Of a stretch of 33,705 bases of DNA, positions 15,564 through 22,659 are shown one piece after another. The notes under the pieces are model-generated. The model saw only the letters and a program-made list of their open reading frames with translations, was not told the origin of the DNA and searched no databases. Source of the stretch: Candidatus Burarchaeum australiense (GTDB lineage: Archaea; Micrarchaeota; Micrarchaeia; Burarchaeales; Burarchaeaceae); NCBI GenBank assembly GCA_902386535.1, contig CABMJK010000042.1, positions 1 to 33,705 on the forward strand. The letters run 5' to 3'. Position numbers and translations under genes: made by a program. Each line of letters opens with the position of its first letter. Position 1 is the first letter of the stretch.

Positions 15564-16715
15564 ATGGTTTCATTTGACGATTATGGGCCCGAGGAAGTCG
15601 TTATCATGCAGGACCCGAAGACCGGAATACACGGCTTTTTGGTAATCGACAATACCGCGCTCGGGCCTGGCAAGGGCGGCGTGCGCCTGATGCCCGACAT
15701 CACGGTCGACGAGGTTGCCAGGCTGGCGCGCGCCATGACCTGGAAGAATGCCATGGCCGGCCTGCCTCTGGGAGGCGCCAAGGCTGGCATACGCGCAGAC
15801 CCGTACAAGGTGGACAAGAAAGAGGCGCTCCGGGCGCTCGCTCGCGGGCTGAAGGACCTCATACCCCACAAATATGTGGCCGGGCCTGACATGAATACCG
15901 GAGAGGCCGAGATGGCTGCCTTTGCAGAGGAAGTGGGCTCGCCCAAGGCTGCGACAGGCAAGCCGCGCGAGATGGGCGGCCTGCCGCACGAGCTCGGTTC
16001 CACGGGCTTCGGGGTTGCACACAGCACCGCGGTTGCGCTCGAGTTTGCGGGCATTCCGGTCCAGGGCGCGCGCATTGCGATCGAGGGCTTTGGCAATGTC
16101 GGCTCCTTCACAGCCAACCATCTGGCCAGCTGGGGTGCCAAAATAATAGCCGTGAGCGAGCGTGCCGGCACGCTCTACAACCCCGACGGCCTCGAGGTCT
16201 CGCACCTGATAAAGGAGAAGGCCAAGAGGAAGACGTTGGTCAAGCTCGTGGGCGGCAAGTGCCAGCACTTCGCGAAGGAGAAGCTCTTCGGGCTCGAGTG
16301 CGACGTGCTCATACCCGGCGCAAGGCCGGATGCAATTGATGAGAGCAACTGGCAGGAGATACGGGCCAAGATAATCGTACCTGGCGCGAACATACCTATT
16401 CAGCCCGAGATTGAGAAGAAGCTGGCCGACGAGAAGAAGGTGCTGATAGTGCCGGACTTCGTTGCGAACGCGGGCGGCATAATCTCGTCTTACACCGAGA
16501 TGATGGGCGGAACACCTGAGCAAATGTTTGAACGGGTTGAGAAGACCATACGAAAGAACACCAAGCTCGTGCTCGAGAAGGCGCGGGACGAGAAGAAATA
16601 CCCCCGCGATGCCGCCATGGAGATAGCGCGGCAGATAATCGACGATGCGATGGCGAAGAAAGGCTGGAGGAAGCAGGGCTCTGGGACAGAAACAGGCGCA
16701 ACGCACGTAGTCTAG
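15564..16715 (+). CDS. Glu/Leu/Phe/Val-family amino acid dehydrogenase
   Basis: 383 aa, NAD(P)-dependent oxidative deaminase linking amino acids and 2-oxo acids. The substrate domain shows LGPGKGGVR (33-41), catalytic Lys73 in LPLGGAKAGI and D109 in AGPDMNT; the Rossmann domain has GFGNVG at 175-180. The C-terminal VPDFVANAGGIISSYTEMM is typical of glutamate dehydrogenases. It is some 30-40 residues shorter at the N-terminus than usual GDH. The segment LVIDNTALGPGKGG recalls leucine dehydrogenase, so substrate is uncertain. GAGGGGGTG precedes the ATG. Its stop codon abuts the stop of the convergent tyrosyl-tRNA synthetase gene with no base between. Confidence 0.88.
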   Translation: MVSFDDYGPEEVVIMQDPKTGIHGFLVIDNTALGPGKGGVRLMPDITVDEVARLARAMTWKNAMAGLPLGGAKAGIRADPYKVDKKEALRALARGLKDLIPHKYVAGPDMNTGEAEMAAFAEEVGSPKAATGKPREMGGLPHELGSTGFGVAHSTAVALEFAGIPVQGARIAIEGFGNVGSFTANHLASWGAKIIAVSERAGTLYNPDGLEVSHLIKEKAKRKTLVKLVGGKCQHFAKEKLFGLECDVLIPGARPDAIDESNWQEIRAKIIVPGANIPIQPEIEKKLADEKKVLIVPDFVANAGGIISSYTEMMGGTPEQMFERVEKTIRKNTKLVLEKARDEKKYPRDAAMEIARQIIDDAMAKKGWRKQGSGTETGATHVV

Positions 16716-17822
16716 CTATCTGGTAGCCTTCTGCTCGCGCAGGAACTTCAGCGTGTCCTGCGCTTCCTTGTTCTTCTGGAAGTAGTCCCGCACGGGCTCC
16801 AGGATATCGACCAGTTCGCCCGCAACCGCATTCTTGAGGTCCATCGGGTGCAGCTTGCCCTCGGCGTAAACTTTCGACAGCTCCTCAAAAGTCTGGAGCT
16901 CGAGCCTGCCTCCAAATTTCGCAGGCCTCTCAATAGTCATGCCCTTGCCCGCCTTCTCCCTGAAGACTATCTGTCTTGCAATGTCGACGACCGGATTGAA
17001 CTCGACCTCGCGCTCGGGGCAGAACGCGTTGCCAAGCTTCTTCTTGATGTCCTCGGGCGAGTCGTAGATGTAAATGCACGTTTCGGGCCTGCTCTTGCTC
17101 ATTTTCACCGATGAGAGGAGCCGCTTTCTTTCTGTCGCATCTGCGGGCAGCGGCCATTGCGGCGGCTTTGCCAGCCCCTGCAGCAGGTGATGGTGCACGC
17201 ACACTGGCTTCCAGAAGCCGAGCTTCTCGCCCACCTCGCGCGCGACCATGTTCGCCTTGCGCTGGTCAGTGCCGAGCTGGCAGATCCTCACCTTGAGCCT
17301 GAAGATGTCGGCCACCTGCATAGGTGTGTAGAGCAGCTCCGCGACTTTCCGAGTCTCGTCGCCTTCCTCTCCCCTTCCCGCAATCTCGAGCGTCCGGACA
17401 GTCCTTGCGACCGTGAGCTCCTTGGCAACCTTCATCACGAGGTTCCAATAGTCGATGTCATCGTAGATTTCCTCGGGCCACACGAACTCGATCTTGTCCT
17501 CAGGCACTCCGCACGCAATCCACGCATGCTTGAAGTGCAGCGCAGCCTTCCTTATGGCCTCCATGTCGCCGCCCAGCTTGCCGTTTATCCAGCCGTGCCA
17601 TGTCGCGAGGTAGGCCTTGAACTTCACTCCCGCGTCGATGAGGTCCTTCATCTTGTACGCGCACATCAGGCCAGTGCCCAGGTGCACGAGGCCCGAAGGC
17701 TCCCAGCCGTTGTATGCTATCGGGTGCTCTTCTTTCTCGAGCAGCGCGCGCAGCTCGTCCCGCGTGACAACTTCCTCAGTGGGCGCCCGCGCGATGAGTT
17801 CAATCCTTTTCTCGAGGTCCAT
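16716..17822 (-). CDS. tyrS: Tyrosyl-tRNA synthetase (archaeal type)
   Basis: 368 aa, class I aminoacyl-tRNA synthetase charging tRNA-Tyr in the cytoplasm. HIGH-type motif HLGT at 47-50 (EPSGLVHLGT) and an intact KMSKS at 240-244; AYNGWEPSG upstream forms the tyrosine pocket. It lacks the bacterial S4-like C-terminal domain, as archaeal and eukaryotic TyrRS do, and shows no TrpRS-specific features. A TATA-like CTATTTATTT centred about 26 nt before the ATG points to a leaderless transcript. Confidence 0.93.
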   Translation of the reverse strand: MDLEKRIELIARAPTEEVVTRDELRALLEKEEHPIAYNGWEPSGLVHLGTGLMCAYKMKDLIDAGVKFKAYLATWHGWINGKLGGDMEAIRKAALHFKHAWIACGVPEDKIEFVWPEEIYDDIDYWNLVMKVAKELTVARTVRTLEIAGRGEEGDETRKVAELLYTPMQVADIFRLKVRICQLGTDQRKANMVAREVGEKLGFWKPVCVHHHLLQGLAKPPQWPLPADATERKRLLSSVKMSKSRPETCIYIYDSPEDIKKKLGNAFCPEREVEFNPVVDIARQIVFREKAGKGMTIERPAKFGGRLELQTFEELSKVYAEGKLHPMDLKNAVAGELVDILEPVRDYFQKNKEAQDTLKFLREQKATR

Positions 17823-17843
17823 GGGCAGATGTGCGAGGCAGAG

Positions 17844-17853
17844 AAATAAATAG
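17844..17853 (-). promoter_or_regulatory. TATA box of tyrS
   Basis: On the minus strand CTATTTATTT is centred about 26-27 nt before the tyrS ATG (17822), the spacing expected for transcription starting at the start codon. Confidence 0.55.
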
Positions 17854-17861
17854 GTTCGTGC

Positions 17862-18197
17862 CTACGCACGCGCCGCAGTCTTCATTCCTTTCTTTTCAAC
17901 CACAACTGCCTCTGCAAATTCCTTGCTCAATTTCAAATCCAGTGCAAGGAGCTGCTGCACTATCGGGCTCTTTTCGTTTAGCGCGTAAAGTTCCGTCTTG
18001 CCCATGCGCCGCGTAACCCTCACAATCTTGTGCTCGAGGAATGCCGGCCACACTTTGTAGAGCGACACGCGCGAGATGCCGGAATTCTTGGCAATGTCTG
18101 TCTTGGTGTAGTCAAACAGCTTGTTCTCCATCAGGAAGTCGAGTATGCGCACGAGCGGCGCATCGCCGAAGAATTTCACGAACAGCGAGTTTTCCAT
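17862..18197 (-). CDS. Winged-helix transcriptional regulator (module copy 1, protein A)
   Basis: 111 aa, small winged-helix DNA-binding protein. Helix-turn-helix around residues 30-58 (YTKTDIAKNSGISRVSLYKVW), wing near 65-82 (IVRVTRRMGKTELYALN), then a short helical tail. It is clearly paralogous to the 119-aa protein at 23042: FFGDAPLVRILDFLMEN versus FFGGRPFFRVVDFLLEN, and VSLYKVWP versus ATLYNHWP. The ATG at 18197 lies 26 nt from the palindromic ATTTAAAT, which favours a leaderless start and rejects the GTG at 18215. It is divergently paired with protein B at 18259, the same pairing as at 22660-23401. Confidence 0.75.
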   Translation of the reverse strand: MENSLFVKFFGDAPLVRILDFLMENKLFDYTKTDIAKNSGISRVSLYKVWPAFLEHKIVRVTRRMGKTELYALNEKSPIVQQLLALDLKLSKEFAEAVVVEKKGMKTAARA

Positions 18198-18219
18198 GGT
18201 TTTGCTTCTCTGCACAGGT

Positions 18220-18227
18220 ATTTAAAT
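18220..18227. promoter_or_regulatory. Palindromic TATA box between divergent module genes
   Basis: ATTTAAAT is palindromic. It is centred about 26 nt from the minus-strand ATG at 18197 and about 36 nt from the plus-strand ATG at 18259, so it can serve both divergent genes. Confidence 0.55.
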
Positions 18228-18258
18228 CTATACGTTGAGTGTAAAGTGGAGTGAACAC

Positions 18259-18540
18259 ATGCCGAGGCTTGAAAAGGCCGACTTGGAAGGCTGGATACTC
18301 GACAAGCTCTCGCGCCACGGCCATTGGGAGGCGCGGCATACATCGTTCGACAACATACCGAAAGGCGCGCCGACACACATGCACAAGGAGATTTCGGAAG
18401 CCGCCAAAGAGCTCGTCAGGTGCGGGCTAATCAGAATAAAGCCGACAAGCTACGGGCAGGAAGTGAGCCTGAATTTCGCGAGAAAGGACGAGATTTACGC
18501 GATTATTGAAAAATGGAAGATGAAGGGCGCAAATGACTAG
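18259..18540 (+). CDS. Small winged-helix-like protein (module copy 1, protein B)
   Basis: 93 aa from the ATG at 18259, which has GGAGTGA 4 nt upstream. All-alpha/beta with a C-terminal strand pair (GLIRIKPTSYGQEVSLNFARKDEI... pattern), suggesting a winged helix. It is paralogous to the 92-aa protein at 22660-22938; shared positions include KLxR, W, HT, N, AKEL, G, VSL, R and EI in the same order. Each copy is divergent from a protein A gene. Function unknown; a DNA-binding partner or regulator of protein A is a reasonable guess. Confidence 0.7.
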   Translation: MPRLEKADLEGWILDKLSRHGHWEARHTSFDNIPKGAPTHMHKEISEAAKELVRCGLIRIKPTSYGQEVSLNFARKDEIYAIIEKWKMKGAND

Positions 18541-18567
18541 TTGTTTCAGCCCGGCATGTGGCCGTGC

Positions 18568-18577
18568 TAATAAATAG
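18568..18577 (+). promoter_or_regulatory. TATA box of SpeD-like gene
   Basis: TAATAAATAG is centred about 27 nt before the ATG at 18600, fitting a leaderless transcript and deciding that start over the upstream in-frame one at 18558. Confidence 0.55.
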
Positions 18578-18599
18578 TTTTGTCACCCAGAAAACCCAC

Positions 18600-18956
18600 A
18601 TGAAGAACATCGCGCCCGGCATAATGCGCCAGCGCCTCGTAATCGAGGGCTTCTATGAGATTCCGGTGAGCCGCGCAACAATACTGCGCTTCTTCGCTGG
18701 CATCACCAAGGCGCTCGGGCTCAGGACATACGGCAAACCCACAATCCATGCCACGGGCGGGAAGGGCAAGGCAATAAACCAGGGCTTCGACGCCTTCGTT
18801 CCGCTGATAGACTCAGGCATCGCACTTTACGTTTGGGGCAACGCGAAATTCTTCTCGACCGTAATCTACACGTGCAAGAAATTCGATGCGAGACGCGCGG
18901 TAGCCTTCACGAGAAAATTCTTCAAGGCGAAAAAGACAGTCCATGCTTCTTTCTAA
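18600..18956 (+). CDS. SpeD-like (S-adenosylmethionine decarboxylase-like) protein
   Basis: 118 aa. The order of motifs follows the small prokaryotic AdoMet decarboxylase: RQRLVIEGFYEI near the N-terminus, a central VPLIDSGIALYVW aligning with the ESHxxIHTW processing site, and VIYTCKKFDARRA aligning with LFTCG. S72 matches the pyruvoyl-forming Ser and C92 the catalytic Cys. The His after the Ser is Gly (G73) and the HTW is YVW. The fold call is moderately firm; self-cleavage and decarboxylation are doubtful, and it may be a diverged family member with another role in polyamine metabolism or elsewhere. Start chosen from the TATA spacing. Confidence 0.6.
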   Translation: MKNIAPGIMRQRLVIEGFYEIPVSRATILRFFAGITKALGLRTYGKPTIHATGGKGKAINQGFDAFVPLIDSGIALYVWGNAKFFSTVIYTCKKFDARRAVAFTRKFFKAKKTVHASF

Positions 18957-18962
18957 GCCCCG

Positions 18963-19427
18963 TCATTTTCGAACGCGCACGATTTGGCCGCTATTGGCCT
19001 CTTGCATCTCCTTTGGCGAAAGCCGGGTCAGAGAGCTTTCTGAGCCTCCGCCGGAGTATATGGTTTCCATTTCCATAACTTTGGAGTCTATTAGGAATTT
19101 TGCAGCATAGCCGAAGGAAGGCGTGCCGCCGCATGGATAGCCGGTCTTTTGCAGTATCTCGTCAGGTGTAGCCAGGCGCGGCCTTTCGATTCCGAGAGCT
19201 TCCGCAACCCGCGTAGTGCTCGCCCTGTCCTCGCCTTTCACAATGGCGACAATCGGATTGCCCTGCGCGTCAAGCATGCACACGTTCTTCACGAACGCGG
19301 ACACTGGCGCATTTGCAGCCTTGGCTGCATCTTCCACCGAATGGCACGACTGCTGGAATGAAAGGTGCTCTGCACTTATGCCGTGCTCGGTTATGAAGCG
19401 TTTGAGCTTCTCTTCGTACGCATCCAT
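18963..19427 (-). CDS. YbaK/EbsC-family aminoacyl-tRNA deacylase
   Basis: 154 aa, YbaK/ProX-like trans-editing domain that hydrolyses mischarged aminoacyl-tRNA. Typical features: SVEDAAKAANAPVSAFVKNV (the conserved KNV/K.L strand region), IVAIVKGEDRAS, and the Gly-rich GYPCGGTPSFGY loop. It is single-domain and full-length for the family. A GTGATT ribosome binding site precedes the ATG and a TTATTTAAA box lies about 35 nt upstream. Convergent with the SpeD-like gene, 6 nt apart. The amino acid it clears (Cys-tRNA-Pro or other) is not decidable. Confidence 0.88.
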   Translation of the reverse strand: MDAYEEKLKRFITEHGISAEHLSFQQSCHSVEDAAKAANAPVSAFVKNVCMLDAQGNPIVAIVKGEDRASTTRVAEALGIERPRLATPDEILQKTGYPCGGTPSFGYAAKFLIDSKVMEMETIYSGGGSESSLTRLSPKEMQEANSGQIVRVRK

Positions 19428-19457
19428 CGAATCACGAGGGCATTTCCGTTACATAAC

Positions 19458-19466
19458 TTTAAATAA
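19458..19466 (-). promoter_or_regulatory. TATA box of ybaK-like gene
   Basis: TTATTTAAA on the minus strand, centred about 35 nt before the ATG at 19427, leaves a leader of about 9 nt with GTGATT. The stretch from here to 19632 holds no supported gene. It contains an AGGAGGTG (19527-19534) with no standard start codon in range, and a CTTTATACG TATA-like box (about 19559-19567). Confidence 0.45.
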
Positions 19467-19632
19467 TCCGGGCGCGGCAATGAGTGATGCGCGGAAACGT
19501 GCGGAGCTGAGAATATGAATTCAAACAGGAGGTGCTCGGAAGTAGCGGAAAGGGATTTCCTTTATACGGTCTGCTGATTCTGATTCGCCTAGGGGCCGCC
19601 CTCCGAAGCTGAGGGGTGAGACGCTGCGGGAA

Positions 19633-19758
19633 TTGAAAGACATCTGGCTTAGCGAGAGCGCAAGCCTTCGCGAGATTGCGAAATGGCTGGGCGTCTCTCA
19701 CATGGCCGTCTGGCGCGCCGTGAACTCGGACGAGTTCCGCGAGCTGCTGAGGGCTTAG
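19633..19758 (+). CDS. Very small HTH protein or remnant of a resolvase-like HTH
   Basis: An open frame from 19546 to the stop at 19756-19758 encodes a clear helix-turn-helix: LREIAKWLGVSHMAVWRAV, preceded by GRPPKLRGETLRELKDIWL, a layout like the C-terminal DNA-binding domain of Hin-type recombinases. There is no upstream ATG or GTG; the best start is TTG at 19633 (41 aa), with GGGGTGAG 13 nt before it. A CTTTATACG box at about 19563 would start transcription near 19589. Its stop overlaps the ribosome binding site of the next gene, so the two look like an operon. It may be a genuine mini-HTH protein or the remains of a mobile-element gene. Confidence 0.45.
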   Translation: MKDIWLSESASLREIAKWLGVSHMAVWRAVNSDEFRELLRA

Positions 19759-19767
19759 GTGATGGCC

Positions 19768-20301
19768 ATGGAACTGAAACCCAAACATATTGGAAATTGG
19801 CAAGAACGCAGCATACGCCCCAAACTACCAGAACCAAAAACGGACTGCCTCGGCCAGCCGCTCTCAATGCGGAACAAGCTGGATCTCGCAGTAATAGGAG
19901 CATTCACCACACTGAGCCTGCCCCGGATTGGAAAACCAAGGCCCCAGACTGGGGAAGAGTGGAAAATCGCCATAACGCGGGCGGCGGATGAGCTGGGGCG
20001 ACTGATGGATGTGCCTGTGCTAGATGTGGAACGCATTGGCGAGCTTCTTCACCGGCTAACCGAAGAATGCACAATCCTTAGAATGGAGGCAGCACGACAA
20101 GGAGTGTGCCTGGTCCACCAAACGGGCGAAGATACTGCCTGGGCAATACTGGACTTTAGCTTCGCACGGTGGGGCTCCCACTTTGCCATACTTAGAAAAA
20201 GCGGGCAAAGCGATGCACCTGGGGTCGTGCGCGGATGGACCGTGCACATTGAATGGCGCGAAGCAGAGGAACTGCCCATAGCGTTCCGCCTGGGAGATTA
20301 G
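19768..20301 (+). CDS. Hypothetical protein downstream of small HTH
   Basis: 177 aa from the ATG at 19768; GGTGAT 4 nt upstream decides this start over 19762 and 19759. No recognised family. The N-terminal 45 residues are basic and Pro-rich, the middle is helical (EEWKIAITRAADELGRL, VERIGELLHRLTEECTILR) and the C-terminus has Trp-rich strands (GWTVHIEWREAEELP). It follows the mini-HTH frame directly, so co-transcription is likely, resembling small regulator-plus-partner pairs such as toxin-antitoxin loci; nothing in the protein proves that. Codon use is less GC-biased than the neighbours. Confidence 0.55.
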   Translation: MELKPKHIGNWQERSIRPKLPEPKTDCLGQPLSMRNKLDLAVIGAFTTLSLPRIGKPRPQTGEEWKIAITRAADELGRLMDVPVLDVERIGELLHRLTEECTILRMEAARQGVCLVHQTGEDTAWAILDFSFARWGSHFAILRKSGQSDAPGVVRGWTVHIEWREAEELPIAFRLGD

Positions 20302-20326
20302 GTTGGGCGCATTAGCGCAGAATAAA

Positions 20327-21487
20327 TCAGGGCTGCTCCCACTCTATCTCGTAGTATTCGTACTTCGAGCCCGGCAGCACGATGCGCTTCACGTGGTAGT
20401 AGGTGACGCCGCTTTCGCGGTCCGCGATTGCCAAAAGGAGCTCGAGACCTGCGTCCTTTGCCATTTCAATGGCCTTGGCGAGCTCCTCGCCGCCGATGTA
20501 TTCCTCCTCGCTGAGCGAGAGCATGAAATACTTGGGCTTGCCTTCCTTCGGGTTCTCGATGCCGCCCTTGTTGCGGTGGAAGAGCAGGAAGTCCAGCTCG
20601 GCCTTCGCGACCTTGCCCTTGCCGGGTATGGCCAGGATGAAAGTCTTCTTCACGCTGTGCGCCACGCGGATGGCGCGGGCCCACTCGCTGATTAGCATCT
20701 TGCTCGAGCGCGGGAAGACATGGATAACATGCTTCGAATGAATCCACTCGTCCTGGTCGCGCACCGGCGAGGCGCCCGGGAAGTAAAGGCGGAAGTGCGT
20801 GCCGAACTTGAAGCCGGTCTTGAGCACAAAGCCCCGCAGCCTCCAGTCCTCGTAAACCTCGTACATCAACGGGAAGTCCTTGCGCCTCTTCGTGGCCTCC
20901 TTGATCACCCTGGCCTCATTGGAATTCTTGAGCGAGAGACCACAATGCCTTATCATGAACAGTGTCTCATAGGCGTCGAGCTTGCTCAGCCTTCCGCGGT
21001 GCTCCGCCTTGTAGGAGCCGAACTGGCCGAGCCAATAATCATGGTAGAGCTTGCGCCCCACTTCCTCGTCATCGATAACGGTGTACAAATCATCGGGATA
21101 GAACATGCCCTGCAGGACATATTTCGGCGCCTCGAAGCTGCCCGAAGGATAGCGCTTCACCGCGCTCCTGCCGTAGTTCCCGACGCTCTCCTCAATGGGC
21201 CGCGCAATCAGGCCGCGGTCGCGCCAGTCCTTGTAGGTGAAATAGCGCGCCATCTTCTTGCGCGCCTTGTAGCTGTCCGCGATGTCGTTGAACTTGTACT
21301 CATTGCCGCTCGAGTCGTAGCAGCGCGCGTTGCGGATGTCCATCAGGTAGAGCGCCTCGTCCGGGAAAAGCGTAATCACGCCCCTGTGCATTATGCCATA
21401 ATAGCCGCGCACGAGCGAGCTGACGCTCTCGGGCTGGCTGACCGTAATCACTTTGGTCTTCGGTTCGAACTCCAGTTGGACTCCCAT
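20327..21487 (-). CDS. endA: tRNA-splicing endonuclease, long fused form
   Basis: 386 aa, cuts introns from pre-tRNA at bulge-helix-bulge sites. The catalytic triad is visible in VYEDWRLRGFVLKTG...: Tyr235 (HFRLY), His250 (IHSKH) and Lys280 (AHSVKK), with the same 30-residue His-Lys spacing as known enzymes. N-terminal and middle segments (KKMARYFTYKDWRDRG, about 78-91; AYETLFMIRHCGLSL, 172-186) look like further, degenerate units, so several units are fused in one chain. The length exceeds the usual two-unit form (about 300 aa) and is close to the three-unit epsilon-type enzyme known from ARMAN archaea (about 395 aa), which supports a DPANN origin. Confidence 0.88.
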   Translation of the reverse strand: MGVQLEFEPKTKVITVSQPESVSSLVRGYYGIMHRGVITLFPDEALYLMDIRNARCYDSSGNEYKFNDIADSYKARKKMARYFTYKDWRDRGLIARPIEESVGNYGRSAVKRYPSGSFEAPKYVLQGMFYPDDLYTVIDDEEVGRKLYHDYWLGQFGSYKAEHRGRLSKLDAYETLFMIRHCGLSLKNSNEARVIKEATKRRKDFPLMYEVYEDWRLRGFVLKTGFKFGTHFRLYFPGASPVRDQDEWIHSKHVIHVFPRSSKMLISEWARAIRVAHSVKKTFILAIPGKGKVAKAELDFLLFHRNKGGIENPKEGKPKYFMLSLSEEEYIGGEELAKAIEMAKDAGLELLLAIADRESGVTYYHVKRIVLPGSKYEYYEIEWEQP

Positions 21488-21555
21488 TCAATCTTGCCTC
21501 AGCTACTGCCTTCTGTTTGCGCAGGAATTTAAGGGTATGGGAAAAGCCCGCGCCT

Positions 21556-22086
21556 TTATTTCACAACAGCTGCGAACGCAGACGTGTTCTTGCCAACCGG
21601 CGCGAGTGCAGACCTGTCTTTGCCATTAGGCAGCGTTCCGAACGCCTGTATGGCGCTCTTTTCCAAAATCCGATTTTCAATCTTCCCAATGGCCTTGCAT
21701 AGTTGGCTCCAGTTTTCCCTGTCATTCTCGGTATTGAGCCGTTTCCTGAGTTCGGTGAGAGCATAATCTCCGCCCCTGCCGCCGAGCACATTCAGGACCT
21801 CCCGGTGCGCGATTCTGGCTTCAACAGCGCCCTCCTTCTTTCCCCACATATCCAAAACATTCAGGAGGCTTTGCAGGTGCGGTTTGCTGAACTCCCCCAG
21901 TTCCTCTCCCTTGGCGCCATATGACAGTATGCGCAGGTCGAGGCAGGTGTCTATGAAATTCTGCAGAAGCGCGCGCCTGGTCTCGCCGCTCATCGGATGC
22001 GTCTTGTCCCGCTCCGATGCCGCTATTATCATCGTCAGATCCCTGAGCTGAATGATGCCTTCGTCTATTGTTTTTGGATTTGCCAT
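21556..22086 (-). CDS. Hypothetical helical-repeat protein (paralogue 2 of tandem pair)
   Basis: 176 aa from the ATG at 22086, which has GGAGG 8 nt upstream. All-helical, with HEAT-like pairs: LQSLLNVLDMWGKKEGAVEARI then LNVLGGRGGDYALTELRKRL (residues about 75-125). This region aligns with the gene just upstream (VERLLKVFDSQKDGAVRSRI, DVLGAHGEKTALEALEVR), so the two are tandem paralogues in one operon, 23 nt apart. No enzymatic motif, signal or membrane span. Function unknown; protein binding is likely for such folds. Confidence 0.6.
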   Translation of the reverse strand: MANPKTIDEGIIQLRDLTMIIAASERDKTHPMSGETRRALLQNFIDTCLDLRILSYGAKGEELGEFSKPHLQSLLNVLDMWGKKEGAVEARIAHREVLNVLGGRGGDYALTELRKRLNTENDRENWSQLCKAIGKIENRILEKSAIQAFGTLPNGKDRSALAPVGKNTSAFAAVVK

Positions 22087-22109
22087 TTCTAAAACCTCCA
22101 ATTTTTAAT

Positions 22110-22607
22110 TCACTGGCCTTTTGCTGTCGTAGCGTTTGGACGGACTACTTTGGCCTCTGGACGGATGGGCCGCGCCCTTTTCGGCACGGCGTTTGGAAGC
22201 ACTCTTTCAAATGCCTGGCCCTGGCTCTTGGCACTTCTCCTTTCATTTTCCTCTGAAGCAAGCCGTATCCCTAACTCCTGCCTTGCCATGTTTATGCGAG
22301 TCGCGACAAAAGCACTCTTTTCTTTTCTGCTGCGCACTTCCAGGGCCTCGAGGGCCGTTTTTTCTCCGTGCGCGCCAAGCACATCGGCGATGCGGGACCG
22401 AACGGCCCCGTCTTTCTGGGAGTCGAAAACCTTCAGCAGCCTTTCCACCTGCGCAGCGCTGAACTTGCCGGTTTTCGTCCCCGCCGCGGCTTCCCCTATG
22501 GCGTTTATGTTTTCCTGAACCGCTGACTTCATTTCCTTGTTAACGTGGATGGACTCGAGCTTGCCCAGCAGATCATCTACGCTAGGTTGAGTAACACGAG
22601 TAACCAT
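22110..22607 (-). CDS. Hypothetical helical-repeat protein (paralogue 1 of tandem pair)
   Basis: 165 aa. The N-terminal 120 residues are helical, with a HEAT-like unit shared with the following gene; the C-terminal 45 residues are basic, Pro/Ala/Arg-rich and probably disordered (PKRARPIRPEAKVVRPN). The ATG at 22607 lies about 26 nt after an AAAAAG TATA core, so the transcript may be leaderless. Part of the upstream region (AAAAAGCCGAAAACCCATAA) resembles that of other orphan genes at 8300 and 12010. Confidence 0.6.
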   Translation of the reverse strand: MVTRVTQPSVDDLLGKLESIHVNKEMKSAVQENINAIGEAAAGTKTGKFSAAQVERLLKVFDSQKDGAVRSRIADVLGAHGEKTALEALEVRSRKEKSAFVATRINMARQELGIRLASEENERRSAKSQGQAFERVLPNAVPKRARPIRPEAKVVRPNATTAKGQ

Positions 22608-22616
22608 GAAGGCTAA

Positions 22617-22647
22617 TTATGGGTTTTCGGCTTTTTATGCCTTTCCT
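22617..22647 (-). promoter_or_regulatory. Promoter-like element of tandem helical-repeat operon
   Basis: On the minus strand GGAAAGGCATAAAAAGCCG then AAAACCCATAA precedes the ATG at 22607. It shares AAAAAGCCGrAAA and GGAAAGGCATA words with the element before the 248-aa orphan, though in a different arrangement. Confidence 0.4.
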
Positions 22648-22659
22648 TGCGAATGCCGT

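Noticed and set aside
15570-16706. 378-codon minus-strand frame over the amino acid dehydrogenase
   Set aside because: Shadow of a gene with intact catalytic motifs.
16713-16718. TAGCTA at abutting convergent stop codons as a special site
   Set aside because: It is simply two TAG stops back to back on opposite strands; no stem or T-run makes it a terminator.
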